A stretch of 25,104 bases of DNA from Syntrophomonas sp. UBA4911 (GTDB lineage Bacteria; Bacillota; Syntrophomonadia; Syntrophomonadales; Syntrophomonadaceae), in NCBI GenBank assembly GCA_002398105.1, contig DHCD01000046.1, forward strand, positions 29,027 to 54,130. The letters are read 5' to 3'. Shown here piece after piece: positions 6,312 to 13,464 of the stretch. Within the stretch, counting starts at the first letter, position 1. Each line of letters begins with the position of its first letter. The notes under the pieces were generated by a model that had not been told where the DNA came from, did not search any database, and saw only the letters and a list, made by a program, of their open reading frames with translations. The translations under genes and the position numbers were made by a program.

Positions 6312-8216
6312 ATGGGAAGAATTAAAATTACCGATACGAGTTTGAGGGATGGACATCAGAGCCTGTGGGCTACCCGGATGACCACTGACGATATGCTCCC
6401 GGTACTGCAGAATTTGGATAATGCGGGATATTATTCGTTGGAAGTATGGGGAGGGGCCACTTTTGATGTCTGCATCCGCTACCTGAACGAAGACCCCTGG
6501 GAAAGGCTCAGAACCATCCGCCGGGAAATAAAACAGACTAAGCTGCAGATGCTTATAAGAGGGCAATCACTGGTAGGTTATAACCACTACCCCGATGATA
6601 TTGTGGAAAAATTCATCGAAAAGGCAGCAGAAAACGGGATCGACATTTTCCGGACTTTTGATGCCCTCAATGATATTCGAAACCTGGGAACCTGTATGAA
6701 AGCCATCAAAAGGACCGGCAAACATGCTCAGCCCTCGGTGGTCTACACGATCAGCCCGGTTCACTCCATGCAGCATTTTGTCGACACGGCCTTGTATTTG
6801 CGGGATATGGGGGCAGATTCTATCTGTGTAAAGGATATGGCCGGCTTGCTTGCGCCTTATGCTTCTTATGAACTGGTGCGGGCTTTGAAGGAGAACTTAG
6901 ACGTGCCCATTCAGTTGCATACCCATTATATTGGAGGTTTGGCTATCGCCACTCTGATAAAGGCGATAGAAGCCGGAGTGGATATTATTGATACTGCCAG
7001 TGTGCCTATGGCCTTTGGCTCTTCCCAGCCTCCGGTAGAAACTATTGTCCGCGCTCTGCAGGGAACCGAATGGGATACGGGGATGGAACTGCACCAGCTT
7101 TTCGGCATTGCCAACCACTTTGAACAATTACGCAAGCATAAAGGTTTCGAGCGTGGCGTCACCCGGATTTCAGATATGAAAGTTTTTGAACATCAAGTTC
7201 CCGGAGGAATGATTTCCAACTTGCATTCCCAGTTGGAACAGCAGAAGGCGGCCCATCGTATGGATGAAGTCTTGCAGGAGATCCCGCGGGTAAGGGAAGA
7301 CCTGGGTTACCCGCCCCTGGTTACCCCCACCAGTCAGATTATAGGAACTCAAGCAGTTCTGAATGTTTTGATGGGGGAAAGGTATAAAATGTGCCCCGGA
7401 GAGGTAAAACATTATGTGCGGGGTTACTATGGCAAACCTCCGGCCCCCATCAAAGAGGATATCCGTAAAAAGATTATCGGCGATGAGGAGATTATTCAGG
7501 TAAGGCCGGCCGATCTGATGCCGCCCGCTTGGGAGCGGTCCCAACAGGAAGTAGCGGTATGGACCGATAAAGAGGAAGATATTTTAACTTATGCTCTTTT
7601 CCCCCAGGTAGCATTAAAGTTTTTCGAATATCGCCAGGGTAGAAGCCATGAAGACATCCCTCAGATTTCATCCCGGGATGAAGTCAGGGATGACTTGCTG
7701 AAAGAAAAGCCGGCAGTTAAGCTGCCATCAGCCGGCCGGACAAGTGAGATGCAAAGTAGAGGAGATAATGAAATGAATATTGATGAAATAAGAGAGCTGA
7801 TGTTGATGCTGGATCAAACCAGTATCGCCGAACTGGAATTGCAAAAAGACGATTATAGACTGAGCCTGCGCAAAACCTGCTCTGCCGCCGGCCAGGATAA
7901 GCCGGCGCCGGCGGCTGTCGGTGACGGTGGGGCAGCACCGGTTAAGGAAGAAAATTTGCCGGTCGATAATCAAAACGTCGTAGAAGTGGTGGCCCCGATG
8001 GTAGGGACTTTTTACAGCTCTCCCGCACCGGATGCTCCGGCTTTTGTTAAGCTGGGAGACCGGGTTGACCCGGGCCAGACCCTTTGTATTCTGGAAGCCA
8101 TGAAGCTGATGAATGAAATTAAATCAGAGGCTGCCGGTACTATAGTTGATATTCTGGTACGCAATGCCGAAGCGGTTGAATATGGCCAGGCATTATTCCT
8201 GATAGAGAAAGATTAG
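6312..8216 (+). CDS. Carboxyltransferase-biotin carrier fusion (pyruvate carboxylase subunit B-like)
   Basis: A 634-residue protein in two parts. Residues 1-465 are a carboxyltransferase of the pyruvate carboxylase/oxaloacetate decarboxylase/transcarboxylase 5S group. They carry RDGHQSLWATRM (12-23), the probable carbamylated lysine in VKDMAG (K174), and metal-binding HTH (H203, H205). Residues 488-634 look like a complete AccB, with the helical N-terminal domain (MNIDEIRELMLMLDQTSIAE), a Pro/Ala linker and a lipoyl-like domain with the biotin site EAMKLM (K598). With the next gene it should form a two-subunit ATP-dependent carboxylase. Pyruvate to oxaloacetate is the likely reaction; 2-oxoglutarate carboxylation is possible. 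No sodium-pumping decarboxylase subunit is nearby. GGGAGGT precedes the ATG. An internal ribosome site suggests a separate carrier product. Confidence 0.85.
   Translation: MGRIKITDTSLRDGHQSLWATRMTTDDMLPVLQNLDNAGYYSLEVWGGATFDVCIRYLNEDPWERLRTIRREIKQTKLQMLIRGQSLVGYNHYPDDIVEKFIEKAAENGIDIFRTFDALNDIRNLGTCMKAIKRTGKHAQPSVVYTISPVHSMQHFVDTALYLRDMGADSICVKDMAGLLAPYASYELVRALKENLDVPIQLHTHYIGGLAIATLIKAIEAGVDIIDTASVPMAFGSSQPPVETIVRALQGTEWDTGMELHQLFGIANHFEQLRKHKGFERGVTRISDMKVFEHQVPGGMISNLHSQLEQQKAAHRMDEVLQEIPRVREDLGYPPLVTPTSQIIGTQAVLNVLMGERYKMCPGEVKHYVRGYYGKPPAPIKEDIRKKIIGDEEIIQVRPADLMPPAWERSQQEVAVWTDKEEDILTYALFPQVALKFFEYRQGRSHEDIPQISSRDEVRDDLLKEKPAVKLPSAGRTSEMQSRGDNEMNIDEIRELMLMLDQTSIAELELQKDDYRLSLRKTCSAAGQDKPAPAAVGDGGAAPVKEENLPVDNQNVVEVVAPMVGTFYSSPAPDAPAFVKLGDRVDPGQTLCILEAMKLMNEIKSEAAGTIVDILVRNAEAVEYGQALFLIEKD
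7758..7775 (+). promoter_or_regulatory. Internal ribosome site and ATG at the AccB domain
   Basis: AGAGGAG (7758-7764) lies 8 bases before an in-frame ATG (7773-7775), which is codon 488 of the fusion. The protein from here (147 residues) begins exactly like free-standing AccB. The site may yield a free biotin carrier in addition to the fusion, or be a relic of two once-separate genes. Confidence 0.5.
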
Positions 8217-8226
8217 GGGTGGTAAA

Positions 8227-9576
8227 TTGTTTTCCAGGGTACTTATTGCCAACCGTGGTGAAATAGCCCTCAGGATTATAAGAGCCTGCCGGGAACTGGG
8301 CGTGAAAACAGTGGCGGTTTATTCAACTGCCGACCAGGACAGTTTGCATGTACAGGCGGCGGATGAAAAGATTTGCATAGGGGGCCCGCCGGCGCGGGAG
8401 AGTTACCTGAATATAGCTAATATTATAGCGGCAGCGAAGAATAAAGGGGTGGATGCTATTCACCCCGGTTATGGTTTTCTGGCGGAAAATGCCTACTTCG
8501 CCGAGCTCTGCGATACTCATGGGATAAAGTTTATCGGTCCCCGCCCCGATGTCATAAAACTTATGGGAGACAAGGTCACAGCCCGTGAGGTCGTAAGCAA
8601 GGCCGGAGTTCCACTGGTTCCGGGGAGCAAGGGAGCGGTTGCTTCCTATGAAGAAGCGTTGGCGGTAGCGCGGGAGATCGGCTACCCGGTAATGATAAAG
8701 GCTTCTGCCGGCGGAGGCGGCAAGGGTATGCGCCTGGCTCATGGAGAAGGCACTTTAAAAGAATCGTTGGAAATGGCCAGGATGGAAGCAGGTGCTGCCT
8801 TTGATAATAACGAGGTTTACATTGAGAAGTACATAGAAGAACCTCGTCATATAGAATTTCAGGTGTTGGGAGACGAGCAGGGCAATATCATTCACCTGGG
8901 AGAAAGGGACTGCTCTTTACAGAGGCGCAATCAGAAACTGCTGGAGGAGGCTCCTTCTACTTTCCTGGATGAGGAATTGCGCAGCCGGATGGGGGCGGTG
9001 GCAGTTGAAGCCGCCCGGGCTGCCGGTTATTACAGTACCGGAACGGTGGAGTTTCTGGTGGATAAAAACCGCAATTTCTATTTTATTGAAATGAATACCC
9101 GTATCCAGGTTGAACACCCGGTGACAGAAATGATTACCGGAGTTGATCTAGTGAAGGAGCAGATAAGGATTGCCGCTGGAGAGGCCCTGCATTATACCCA
9201 GGAAGATATCCGCATTAACGGCTGTGCTATGGAATGCCGGGTCAATGCGGAGGACCCCGATAACGATTTCCGCCCCTCGCCGGGGAGAGTAGGCCGGTAC
9301 CTGATTCCGGGAGGACCTGGAGTTCGAGTCGATTCCGCCGTATATCCCAATTACACTATACCGCCGTATTATGATTCCATGGTAGCCAAGCTGATTGTCT
9401 GGGCGCCTGAACGGCAGGAACTTATCAGCCGGATGAAAAGAGCCCTGCAGGAATTTAACATTGAAAATATCGCCACCACCATCCCGTTTCACCTTAAAGT
9501 GCTGGATAATGCTTTTTTTCAAAGAGGAGAGGTATATACCAACTTCATCCAGCGCAGAATGAGTGATGAGATATAA
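8227..9576 (+). CDS. accC: Biotin carboxylase subunit (AccC/PycA-type)
   Basis: At 449 residues this has the standard length of free biotin carboxylase. It uses ATP and bicarbonate to carboxylate the biotin on the carrier domain encoded just upstream. Visible landmarks: the N-terminal LIANRGEIALRI (6-17), HPGYGFLAEN (79-88), the glycine-rich ATP loop GGGGKGM (162-168), and EMNTRIQVEHPVTE (288-301) with metal- and catalysis-linked Glu and Arg. Translation starts at TTG (8227), with AGGGGTGG 4 bases before it and only 10 bases after the previous stop; the family start (MFxxVLIANRGE) supports this. It may serve the pyruvate carboxylase-like enzyme, acetyl-CoA carboxylase, or both. The adjacent fusion gene favours the former, while the AccB-like carrier leaves the second open. 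Confidence 0.92.
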   Translation: MFSRVLIANRGEIALRIIRACRELGVKTVAVYSTADQDSLHVQAADEKICIGGPPARESYLNIANIIAAAKNKGVDAIHPGYGFLAENAYFAELCDTHGIKFIGPRPDVIKLMGDKVTAREVVSKAGVPLVPGSKGAVASYEEALAVAREIGYPVMIKASAGGGGKGMRLAHGEGTLKESLEMARMEAGAAFDNNEVYIEKYIEEPRHIEFQVLGDEQGNIIHLGERDCSLQRRNQKLLEEAPSTFLDEELRSRMGAVAVEAARAAGYYSTGTVEFLVDKNRNFYFIEMNTRIQVEHPVTEMITGVDLVKEQIRIAAGEALHYTQEDIRINGCAMECRVNAEDPDNDFRPSPGRVGRYLIPGGPGVRVDSAVYPNYTIPPYYDSMVAKLIVWAPERQELISRMKRALQEFNIENIATTIPFHLKVLDNAFFQRGEVYTNFIQRRMSDEI

Positions 9577-9615
9577 TATTGAAAAAATCAAGCTGTGTAA
9601 TTTGATAATGTGGCT

Positions 9616-9643
9616 TTGCATGCTAAAATATCAAGTATACAAT
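9616..9643 (+). promoter_or_regulatory. Possible promoter for the asp23 group
   Basis: TTGCAT (9616-9621), 16 bases, TACAAT (9638-9643) just before the Asp23 gene. A second, weaker pair is TTGAAA (9579-9584) with GATAAT (9604-9609), spaced 19. Either could make the Asp23 group independent of the carboxylase genes. Matches are imperfect. Confidence 0.35.
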
Positions 9644-9662
9644 TATTAATGGAGGTGGAAAA

Positions 9663-10067
9663 ATGGATAATGTCAAACCGGAGGTTAATAACGAATTTGG
9701 AGCGATAAGAATTGCTGACGAAGTAGTAGCTACGGTTGCAGGTTTGGCCGCTGCTGATGTTGAAGGTGTTGCTTCCATGAGCGGAGGCTGGAGCACTGAT
9801 CTGGTTGAAAAGCTGGGAAAAAGGAATTTCGGCAAAGGTATCAAGGTAGAAGTTATAGATGATGAAACTAAAATTGATATCTATATAGTGGTTGAATTTG
9901 GTTATCAAATCCCTGAGGTAGCGGAAACCGTACAGAAAGAAGTCAAAATGGCGGTTGAAACCATGACCGGACTTGCTGTTACTGCAGTAAACGTGCATAT
10001 TGTCGGCGTATCTATGAAGAAAAGCGGCAATGCTGATGAAGCCGATGCTGAGTTGATCGTAGAGTAA
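9663..10067 (+). CDS. Asp23/Gls24 family envelope stress protein
   Basis: A 134-residue member of the Asp23 (DUF322) family, equivalent in position to B. subtilis yqhY. The family pattern is clear: GAIRIADEVVATVAGLAAADVEGVASMSGG in outline at about 14-43, then VEVIDDETKIDIYIVVEFGYQIPEVAETVQ in outline at about 61-90, and a closing VTAVNVHIVGV. Such proteins are small, soluble, and attached to the membrane through AmaP-type partners. In staphylococci they are linked to cell-wall stress, and in B. subtilis YqhY is linked to control of acetyl-CoA carboxylase. That fits its place after a biotin carboxylase gene. The ATG has GGAGGTGG about 4 bases before it. A hairpin follows the stop. Confidence 0.93.
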   Translation: MDNVKPEVNNEFGAIRIADEVVATVAGLAAADVEGVASMSGGWSTDLVEKLGKRNFGKGIKVEVIDDETKIDIYIVVEFGYQIPEVAETVQKEVKMAVETMTGLAVTAVNVHIVGVSMKKSGNADEADAELIVE

Positions 10068-10090
10068 GCTTTGGTATTAACGATATGGAC

Positions 10091-10114
10091 AACCCCCTGT
10101 TTTTCCAGGGGGTT
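10091..10114 (+). terminator. Hairpin after asp23, probable partial terminator
   Basis: AACCCCCTG (10091-10099) pairs with CAGGGGGTT (10106-10114) around a six-base T-rich loop. The strong GC stem looks like an intrinsic terminator, but the bases after it (ATCTGTATT) are a poor T-run. It may only reduce read-through into amaP, giving more Asp23 than anchor. Confidence 0.55.
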
Positions 10115-10149
10115 ATCTGTATTATGACCGTTTGGAAAGAGGTGACGTA

Positions 10150-10704
10150 ATGCAAAGTATATGGCGAATGCTTCTTTTTGTCTATAACTTGCTTCTCATT
10201 ATCGTGGCAGGACTGGCTGTGGCGGCTTCCGTTGGCCGACCCGAGCCGCTGACTTACATAGAACTGGCCCTGTCCACTCCTCAAAATCGAATAATAGTAG
10301 GACTGGTAGGGGTCGTATTGCTGGTAGTGGGAGTTTTGGTTTTCCTGTCCACTATCAAGCTGGAGCCCCGGCCCCAATCAATTGAGGTGGAACGCAGTCT
10401 GACCGGTGAAGTATCAATCACGGTTTCTGCTGTCAAAATCATTATTATGAAAGCGGCCAAGACGATTGAGGGTATTAAGGAAATCAGACCGGCCGTAAGC
10501 AACGGAGCGGACGGGCTCCAGGTTTACCTGCACATGATGATAAATCCGGATATAAGTGTTCCCGAGCTCAGTAAGAAGGTTCAGGATGTGGTCAGGAAAT
10601 ACCTGGAGGATACAGGAGGCCTGAAAGTAGCCGAGGTCAAGGTGCTGGTTGATGACCTGAGCCCGGGTGTGAAAGCCGGCAACACTCAGAAGCCGGGTTA
10701 TTAG
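10150..10704 (+). CDS. amaP: AmaP-type membrane anchor for Asp23
   Basis: A 184-residue protein with two N-terminal membrane helices (about 7-27 and 49-67) joined by a short loop. A cytoplasmic domain (about 75-170) itself resembles Asp23 (SLTGEVSITVSAVKIIIMKAAK and VYLHMMINPDISVPELSKKVQ in outline). This is the layout of AmaP, which tethers Asp23 to the membrane. The ATG at 10150 is taken because AAAGAGGTG lies about 6 bases upstream; a TTG 18 bases earlier would also be in frame but would place the ribosome site inside the gene. The unusual 206-base spacer after it can form a long hairpin. Confidence 0.88.
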   Translation: MQSIWRMLLFVYNLLLIIVAGLAVAASVGRPEPLTYIELALSTPQNRIIVGLVGVVLLVVGVLVFLSTIKLEPRPQSIEVERSLTGEVSITVSAVKIIIMKAAKTIEGIKEIRPAVSNGADGLQVYLHMMINPDISVPELSKKVQDVVRKYLEDTGGLKVAEVKVLVDDLSPGVKAGNTQKPGY

Positions 10705-10721
10705 CCTCGGGTTAGAGCGGC

Positions 10722-10874
10722 GGAAGGTGTAGCCGCAATATTCCATAAAAGCCCGGCTTCGGTTGGGGCAGAACTCATGTTATGGATTAATGCATATCTG
10801 AGGGTGAGGGCTAGAGGTTACAATGCTTTTCTCCGCCTTTATCTCTTTTATTCCATATTGCGGCTATATCTTCC
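10722..10874 (+). other. Structured spacer between amaP and the DUF2273 gene
   Basis: Bases 10722-10741 can pair with 10855-10874 over 20 contiguous positions, counting two G-U pairs, and enclose 113 bases. Inside, 10752-10757 and 10762-10767 form a stem (CCCGGC with GTTGGG, two G-U pairs) closed by a C(UUCG)G tetraloop, a particularly stable loop in RNA. There is no gene here. The region could be a leader/regulatory RNA element for the DUF2273-nusB genes or an mRNA processing structure. I recognise no known riboswitch class. Confidence 0.45.
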
Positions 10875-10910
10875 AAGGTGGTTTTTACGTCCGGAAAGGA
10901 GGCGTCTATT

Positions 10911-11135
10911 ATGTGGGAGAATATCCTGCGGATTATATTTGAACAGCATCGCGGCAAAGCTATAGGTGTAGTATTGGGATTGCTGGCCAGTATCCTTTTC
11001 ATAAACTATGGCTTCTGGCGTACAATTTTCATCATTATGTGTATCGCCTTGGGGTTTTTTATCGGCAAGGAACTAGACGAGAAAAAGAACTTTGAGCAAT
11101 GGTTAAAGCGTATGTTTAAAGATAAGCAGCCTTAG
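10911..11135 (+). CDS. DUF2273 small membrane protein
   Basis: A 74-residue protein with two closely spaced hydrophobic segments (about 17-32 and 36-52) and a charged C-terminal tail (KELDEKKNFEQWLKRMFKDKQP in outline). DUF2273 proteins habitually accompany Asp23 and AmaP, and probably form part of the same membrane-anchored complex. The ATG at 10911 has AAAGGAGG about 8 bases upstream; an earlier in-frame start at 10878 lacks such a site. nusB begins 14 bases after the stop. Confidence 0.88.
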   Translation: MWENILRIIFEQHRGKAIGVVLGLLASILFINYGFWRTIFIIMCIALGFFIGKELDEKKNFEQWLKRMFKDKQP

Positions 11136-11149
11136 AAAGGAGAAAAGGT

Positions 11150-11551
11150 TTGAGCAGGAGAAAGGCACGGGAATTTGCTTTTAAGGTACTGTTTCAGGTT
11201 GATCAGGTAGATGCTGATCCTCACCGCGCATTCAGATACCTGCTGCAAGATAATTCTTTGGCGGACAAAGACCGGGTGTTTTCGTGGGATCTGATTATGG
11301 GCTGTTTAGCCCATCTGGAACAGATTGACAGTAAAATAAGCCATTATGCCAGAGACTGGTCCTTAAACCGGATGTCGGCCATTGATCGCAATATTATCCG
11401 GGTTGCAGGCTACGAGGTCATGTTTTATGAACAGTCTGAACCGGTGGTGGCTATAGATGAGGCCCTGGAAATAGCTAAAAAGTACAGTGACGAAACCTCA
11501 GTGGCGTTTATAAATGCTATTTTGGATAAAATGCTGGGTGAGTCGAGATGA
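11150..11551 (+). CDS. nusB: Transcription antitermination factor NusB
   Basis: An all-helical RNA-binding protein of 133 residues, normal for NusB. It binds BoxA RNA with NusE (S10) to allow complete transcription of rRNA operons. Family signatures: SRRKAREFAFKVLFQVDQ at the N terminus (2-19), the central DWSLNRMSAIDRNIIRVAGYEV in outline (about 71-92), and the C-terminal PVVAIDEALEIAKKYSDETSVAFINAILDKM pattern. It starts with TTG at 11150, supported by AAAGGAG 6-7 bases upstream and by the family N terminus. Its stop overlaps the next ATG (ATGA), indicating translational coupling with the TsaD-like gene. Confidence 0.95.
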   Translation: MSRRKAREFAFKVLFQVDQVDADPHRAFRYLLQDNSLADKDRVFSWDLIMGCLAHLEQIDSKISHYARDWSLNRMSAIDRNIIRVAGYEVMFYEQSEPVVAIDEALEIAKKYSDETSVAFINAILDKMLGESR

Positions 11552-12516
11552 AACTCTATCTGGGTATAGATACCAGCGCTTACACCACATCAATAGCGGT
11601 GGTGGATGCTGATTACAATATTATCAGTGACAGCAGAAAAGTATTGGAGGTCAGACCGGGAGAAAAAGGTTTACAGCAGTCAGAAGCGCTTTTTCTGCAC
11701 TGGCGGAACCTCCCTTTTTTATTTGCCCAGCTGCCGGCAGGCATAAATGGAAAAGTGGCGGCTATGGCCGTGAGTGCATTTCCCCGCAATATAGAGGGGA
11801 GTTATATGCCGGTATTTACCGCCGGTTTATCCCAGGCTCAGGTGCTCAGTCACTACACTGCCGTACCTCTGCTCAGGCTCAGCCACCAGGAAGGGCATAT
11901 TATGGCGGGTATAAAAGGAAATGAAGAACTGCTGTCGGAAACGGCGTTTATAGCCTGTCATTTTTCCGGAGGGACCTCAGAGGTATTGCTGGTAAAACAG
12001 GGAAAGGAAAAGGCTTTTGACATAGATATTGCCATGGCAGGTTCCGACCTGCATGCCGGTCAACTGGTGGACCGGGTCGGTGTAGCTCTGGGATTATCTT
12101 TTCCTGCGGGCAAGCTTCTGGAAGCAATGGCTGACAGATGGGAAAGAGAAAGTATGCCGGCTATTCCCTCAGCCGTCAAAGAGGATTCCTTTTCTTTCTC
12201 CGGAGCGGAAACCCGCGCCCGGCAGTTGCTGCAACAGGGAGAAGCACCGGAGGCGGTAGCTGGTGCGGTATTCAGAACCATAGCCAATACTCTGGAAAAG
12301 TGTTTGCGGCGGCAGGCAGAGAAAAGCGGATTAAAGGAAGTATTGCTGGTAGGCGGGGTAATGGCCAACCGTCTTATCCGGCAGCGTCTGCGGGAGCGTC
12401 TGGAACATCCGGCAGTAGGGCTTAAACTCTACTTCGCCGCCCCCGGCCTCAGTACCGACAACGCCGTAGGCATAGCCATGCTGGCCGCCTACCTGAGTCA
12501 GCGGGAAAGCAATTAG
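11548..12516 (+). CDS. TsaD/Kae1-like protein (O-sialoglycoprotein endopeptidase family paralogue)
   Basis: A 322-residue member of the ASKHA fold group related to TsaD. It keeps LGIDTSAYTTSIAVVD (5-20), the metal-binding HQEGH (H113, H117), a TsaD-like FSFSGAETRA, LLVGGVMANRLIR and the late STDNAVGIAMLA. True TsaD makes the threonylcarbamoyl group of tRNA t6A, but its sequence is more conserved (AGE.FDK and SGLKT motifs). Here the matching segments read AGSDLHAGQLVDRVG and SGAET. It is therefore more likely the second, divergent copy found beside nusB/folD in many clostridia; its role is not known to me. The ATG overlaps the nusB stop. A 111-base spacer follows before folD. Confidence 0.8.
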   Translation: MKLYLGIDTSAYTTSIAVVDADYNIISDSRKVLEVRPGEKGLQQSEALFLHWRNLPFLFAQLPAGINGKVAAMAVSAFPRNIEGSYMPVFTAGLSQAQVLSHYTAVPLLRLSHQEGHIMAGIKGNEELLSETAFIACHFSGGTSEVLLVKQGKEKAFDIDIAMAGSDLHAGQLVDRVGVALGLSFPAGKLLEAMADRWERESMPAIPSAVKEDSFSFSGAETRARQLLQQGEAPEAVAGAVFRTIANTLEKCLRRQAEKSGLKEVLLVGGVMANRLIRQRLRERLEHPAVGLKLYFAAPGLSTDNAVGIAMLAAYLSQRESN

Positions 12517-12627
12517 AGGCGAAGCTTCAGGAATTCCGGGAAATACGCGCGGATCATTAATGTAATTCAGGCTCCGGTTCCGCGAGATCGGCAGCAAAAA
12601 TAAATATCAGATTTGGAGGCGTAATCA

Positions 12628-13464
12628 ATGGAAGTTATTAGTGGTACCCGGATCGCTCAGGAGATTCGGGAGGGCTTACGGGAAGCCAACCTGAATGATG
12701 GTATCAAACCGGTACTGGCTATAATTGTGGTCGGCGACCGTCAGGATAACCTGGTTTATGTAAGGCTGAAGGAAAAGGCCGTCGCCTCCATTGGGGGAGA
12801 GACCCGGATGGTGCTACTGCCTGAAGATATCGGCAAGCAGGACCTGCTCACTGCTATTGAAGAGCTCAATCAGGATAATAAGGTGGATGGCATTTTATTA
12901 CAGCTTCCTCTGCCTGATGAGCTGGAAAAAGAGAAAGAAGAAATCCTGGGAGCGATAAAGATAGAGAAGGATGTGGATGGCTTTACGCCGGCTAATCGGG
13001 GAAGGCTGGCTGGTGACGGGGCTCTGTTTGTAAGTTGCGCGGCTTTGGCCTGTCTGGAAGTGATCGACCGGGTTTATCCGTCGCTGGAAGGGAAAAAAAT
13101 CATTCTGGCAGGGGATTCCTTTGATGTCGTGGTTCCGCTGGCCACCATTTTATTAAAACGCCAATACCCGGTTAGCCTATATCCTTGCTACCAAGACGGT
13201 CTGGCCGGTAAAGCTGATATCCTGATGGTGGAGAAAGGGGCGCCCCGGATTATCAGGGAGGCGGATATTCAGGGCGAACCGCTTATTATTGATGCCGGCT
13301 TTTACTGGGAGTCCGGCTCCAGCTGCGGCAATGTGCACTGTGAATCAGTGACCGGCAGCGGCGGTTATCTATTGCCGGTCCCAGGTGGATTGGGTCCGGT
13401 GCTGATTGCCAAACTCTGTGAAAATGTATCGCGGGCGGCACGCCGAAATCGGGGTCAGGTATGA
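12628..13464 (+). CDS. folD: Divergent FolD-like protein (methylenetetrahydrofolate dehydrogenase/cyclohydrolase family)
   Basis: A 278-residue protein, near the usual length (about 285). FolD interconverts methylene-, methenyl- and formyl-tetrahydrofolate. The catalytic YxxxK (Y44, K48), DGILLQLPLP (88-97, Q92) and KDVDGF (114-119, D117) are all present. Two normally strict motifs are not. The P-C-T-P-x-G segment is replaced by VSCAAL (about 136-141). The cofactor loop GRSxIVGxP is replaced by GDSFDVVVP (162-170). PVPGGLGPVLI is roughly kept. The folate/cyclohydrolase site may therefore work while NADP binding is doubtful. The ATG has TTGGAGG about 9 bases upstream. Its stop overlaps xseA by four bases. 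Confidence 0.85.
   Translation: MEVISGTRIAQEIREGLREANLNDGIKPVLAIIVVGDRQDNLVYVRLKEKAVASIGGETRMVLLPEDIGKQDLLTAIEELNQDNKVDGILLQLPLPDELEKEKEEILGAIKIEKDVDGFTPANRGRLAGDGALFVSCAALACLEVIDRVYPSLEGKKIILAGDSFDVVVPLATILLKRQYPVSLYPCYQDGLAGKADILMVEKGAPRIIREADIQGEPLIIDAGFYWESGSSCGNVHCESVTGSGGYLLPVPGGLGPVLIAKLCENVSRAARRNRGQV

Noticed and set aside
6312..9576. Sodium-pumping oxaloacetate decarboxylase
   Set aside because: No beta (membrane pump) or gamma subunit is present, and a biotin carboxylase gene follows directly, which points to an ATP-dependent carboxylase.
12517..12627. Tetrahydrofolate riboswitch or other leader RNA before folD
   Set aside because: The 111-base spacer shows only a 6-bp inverted repeat and no conserved riboswitch sequence that I recognise.
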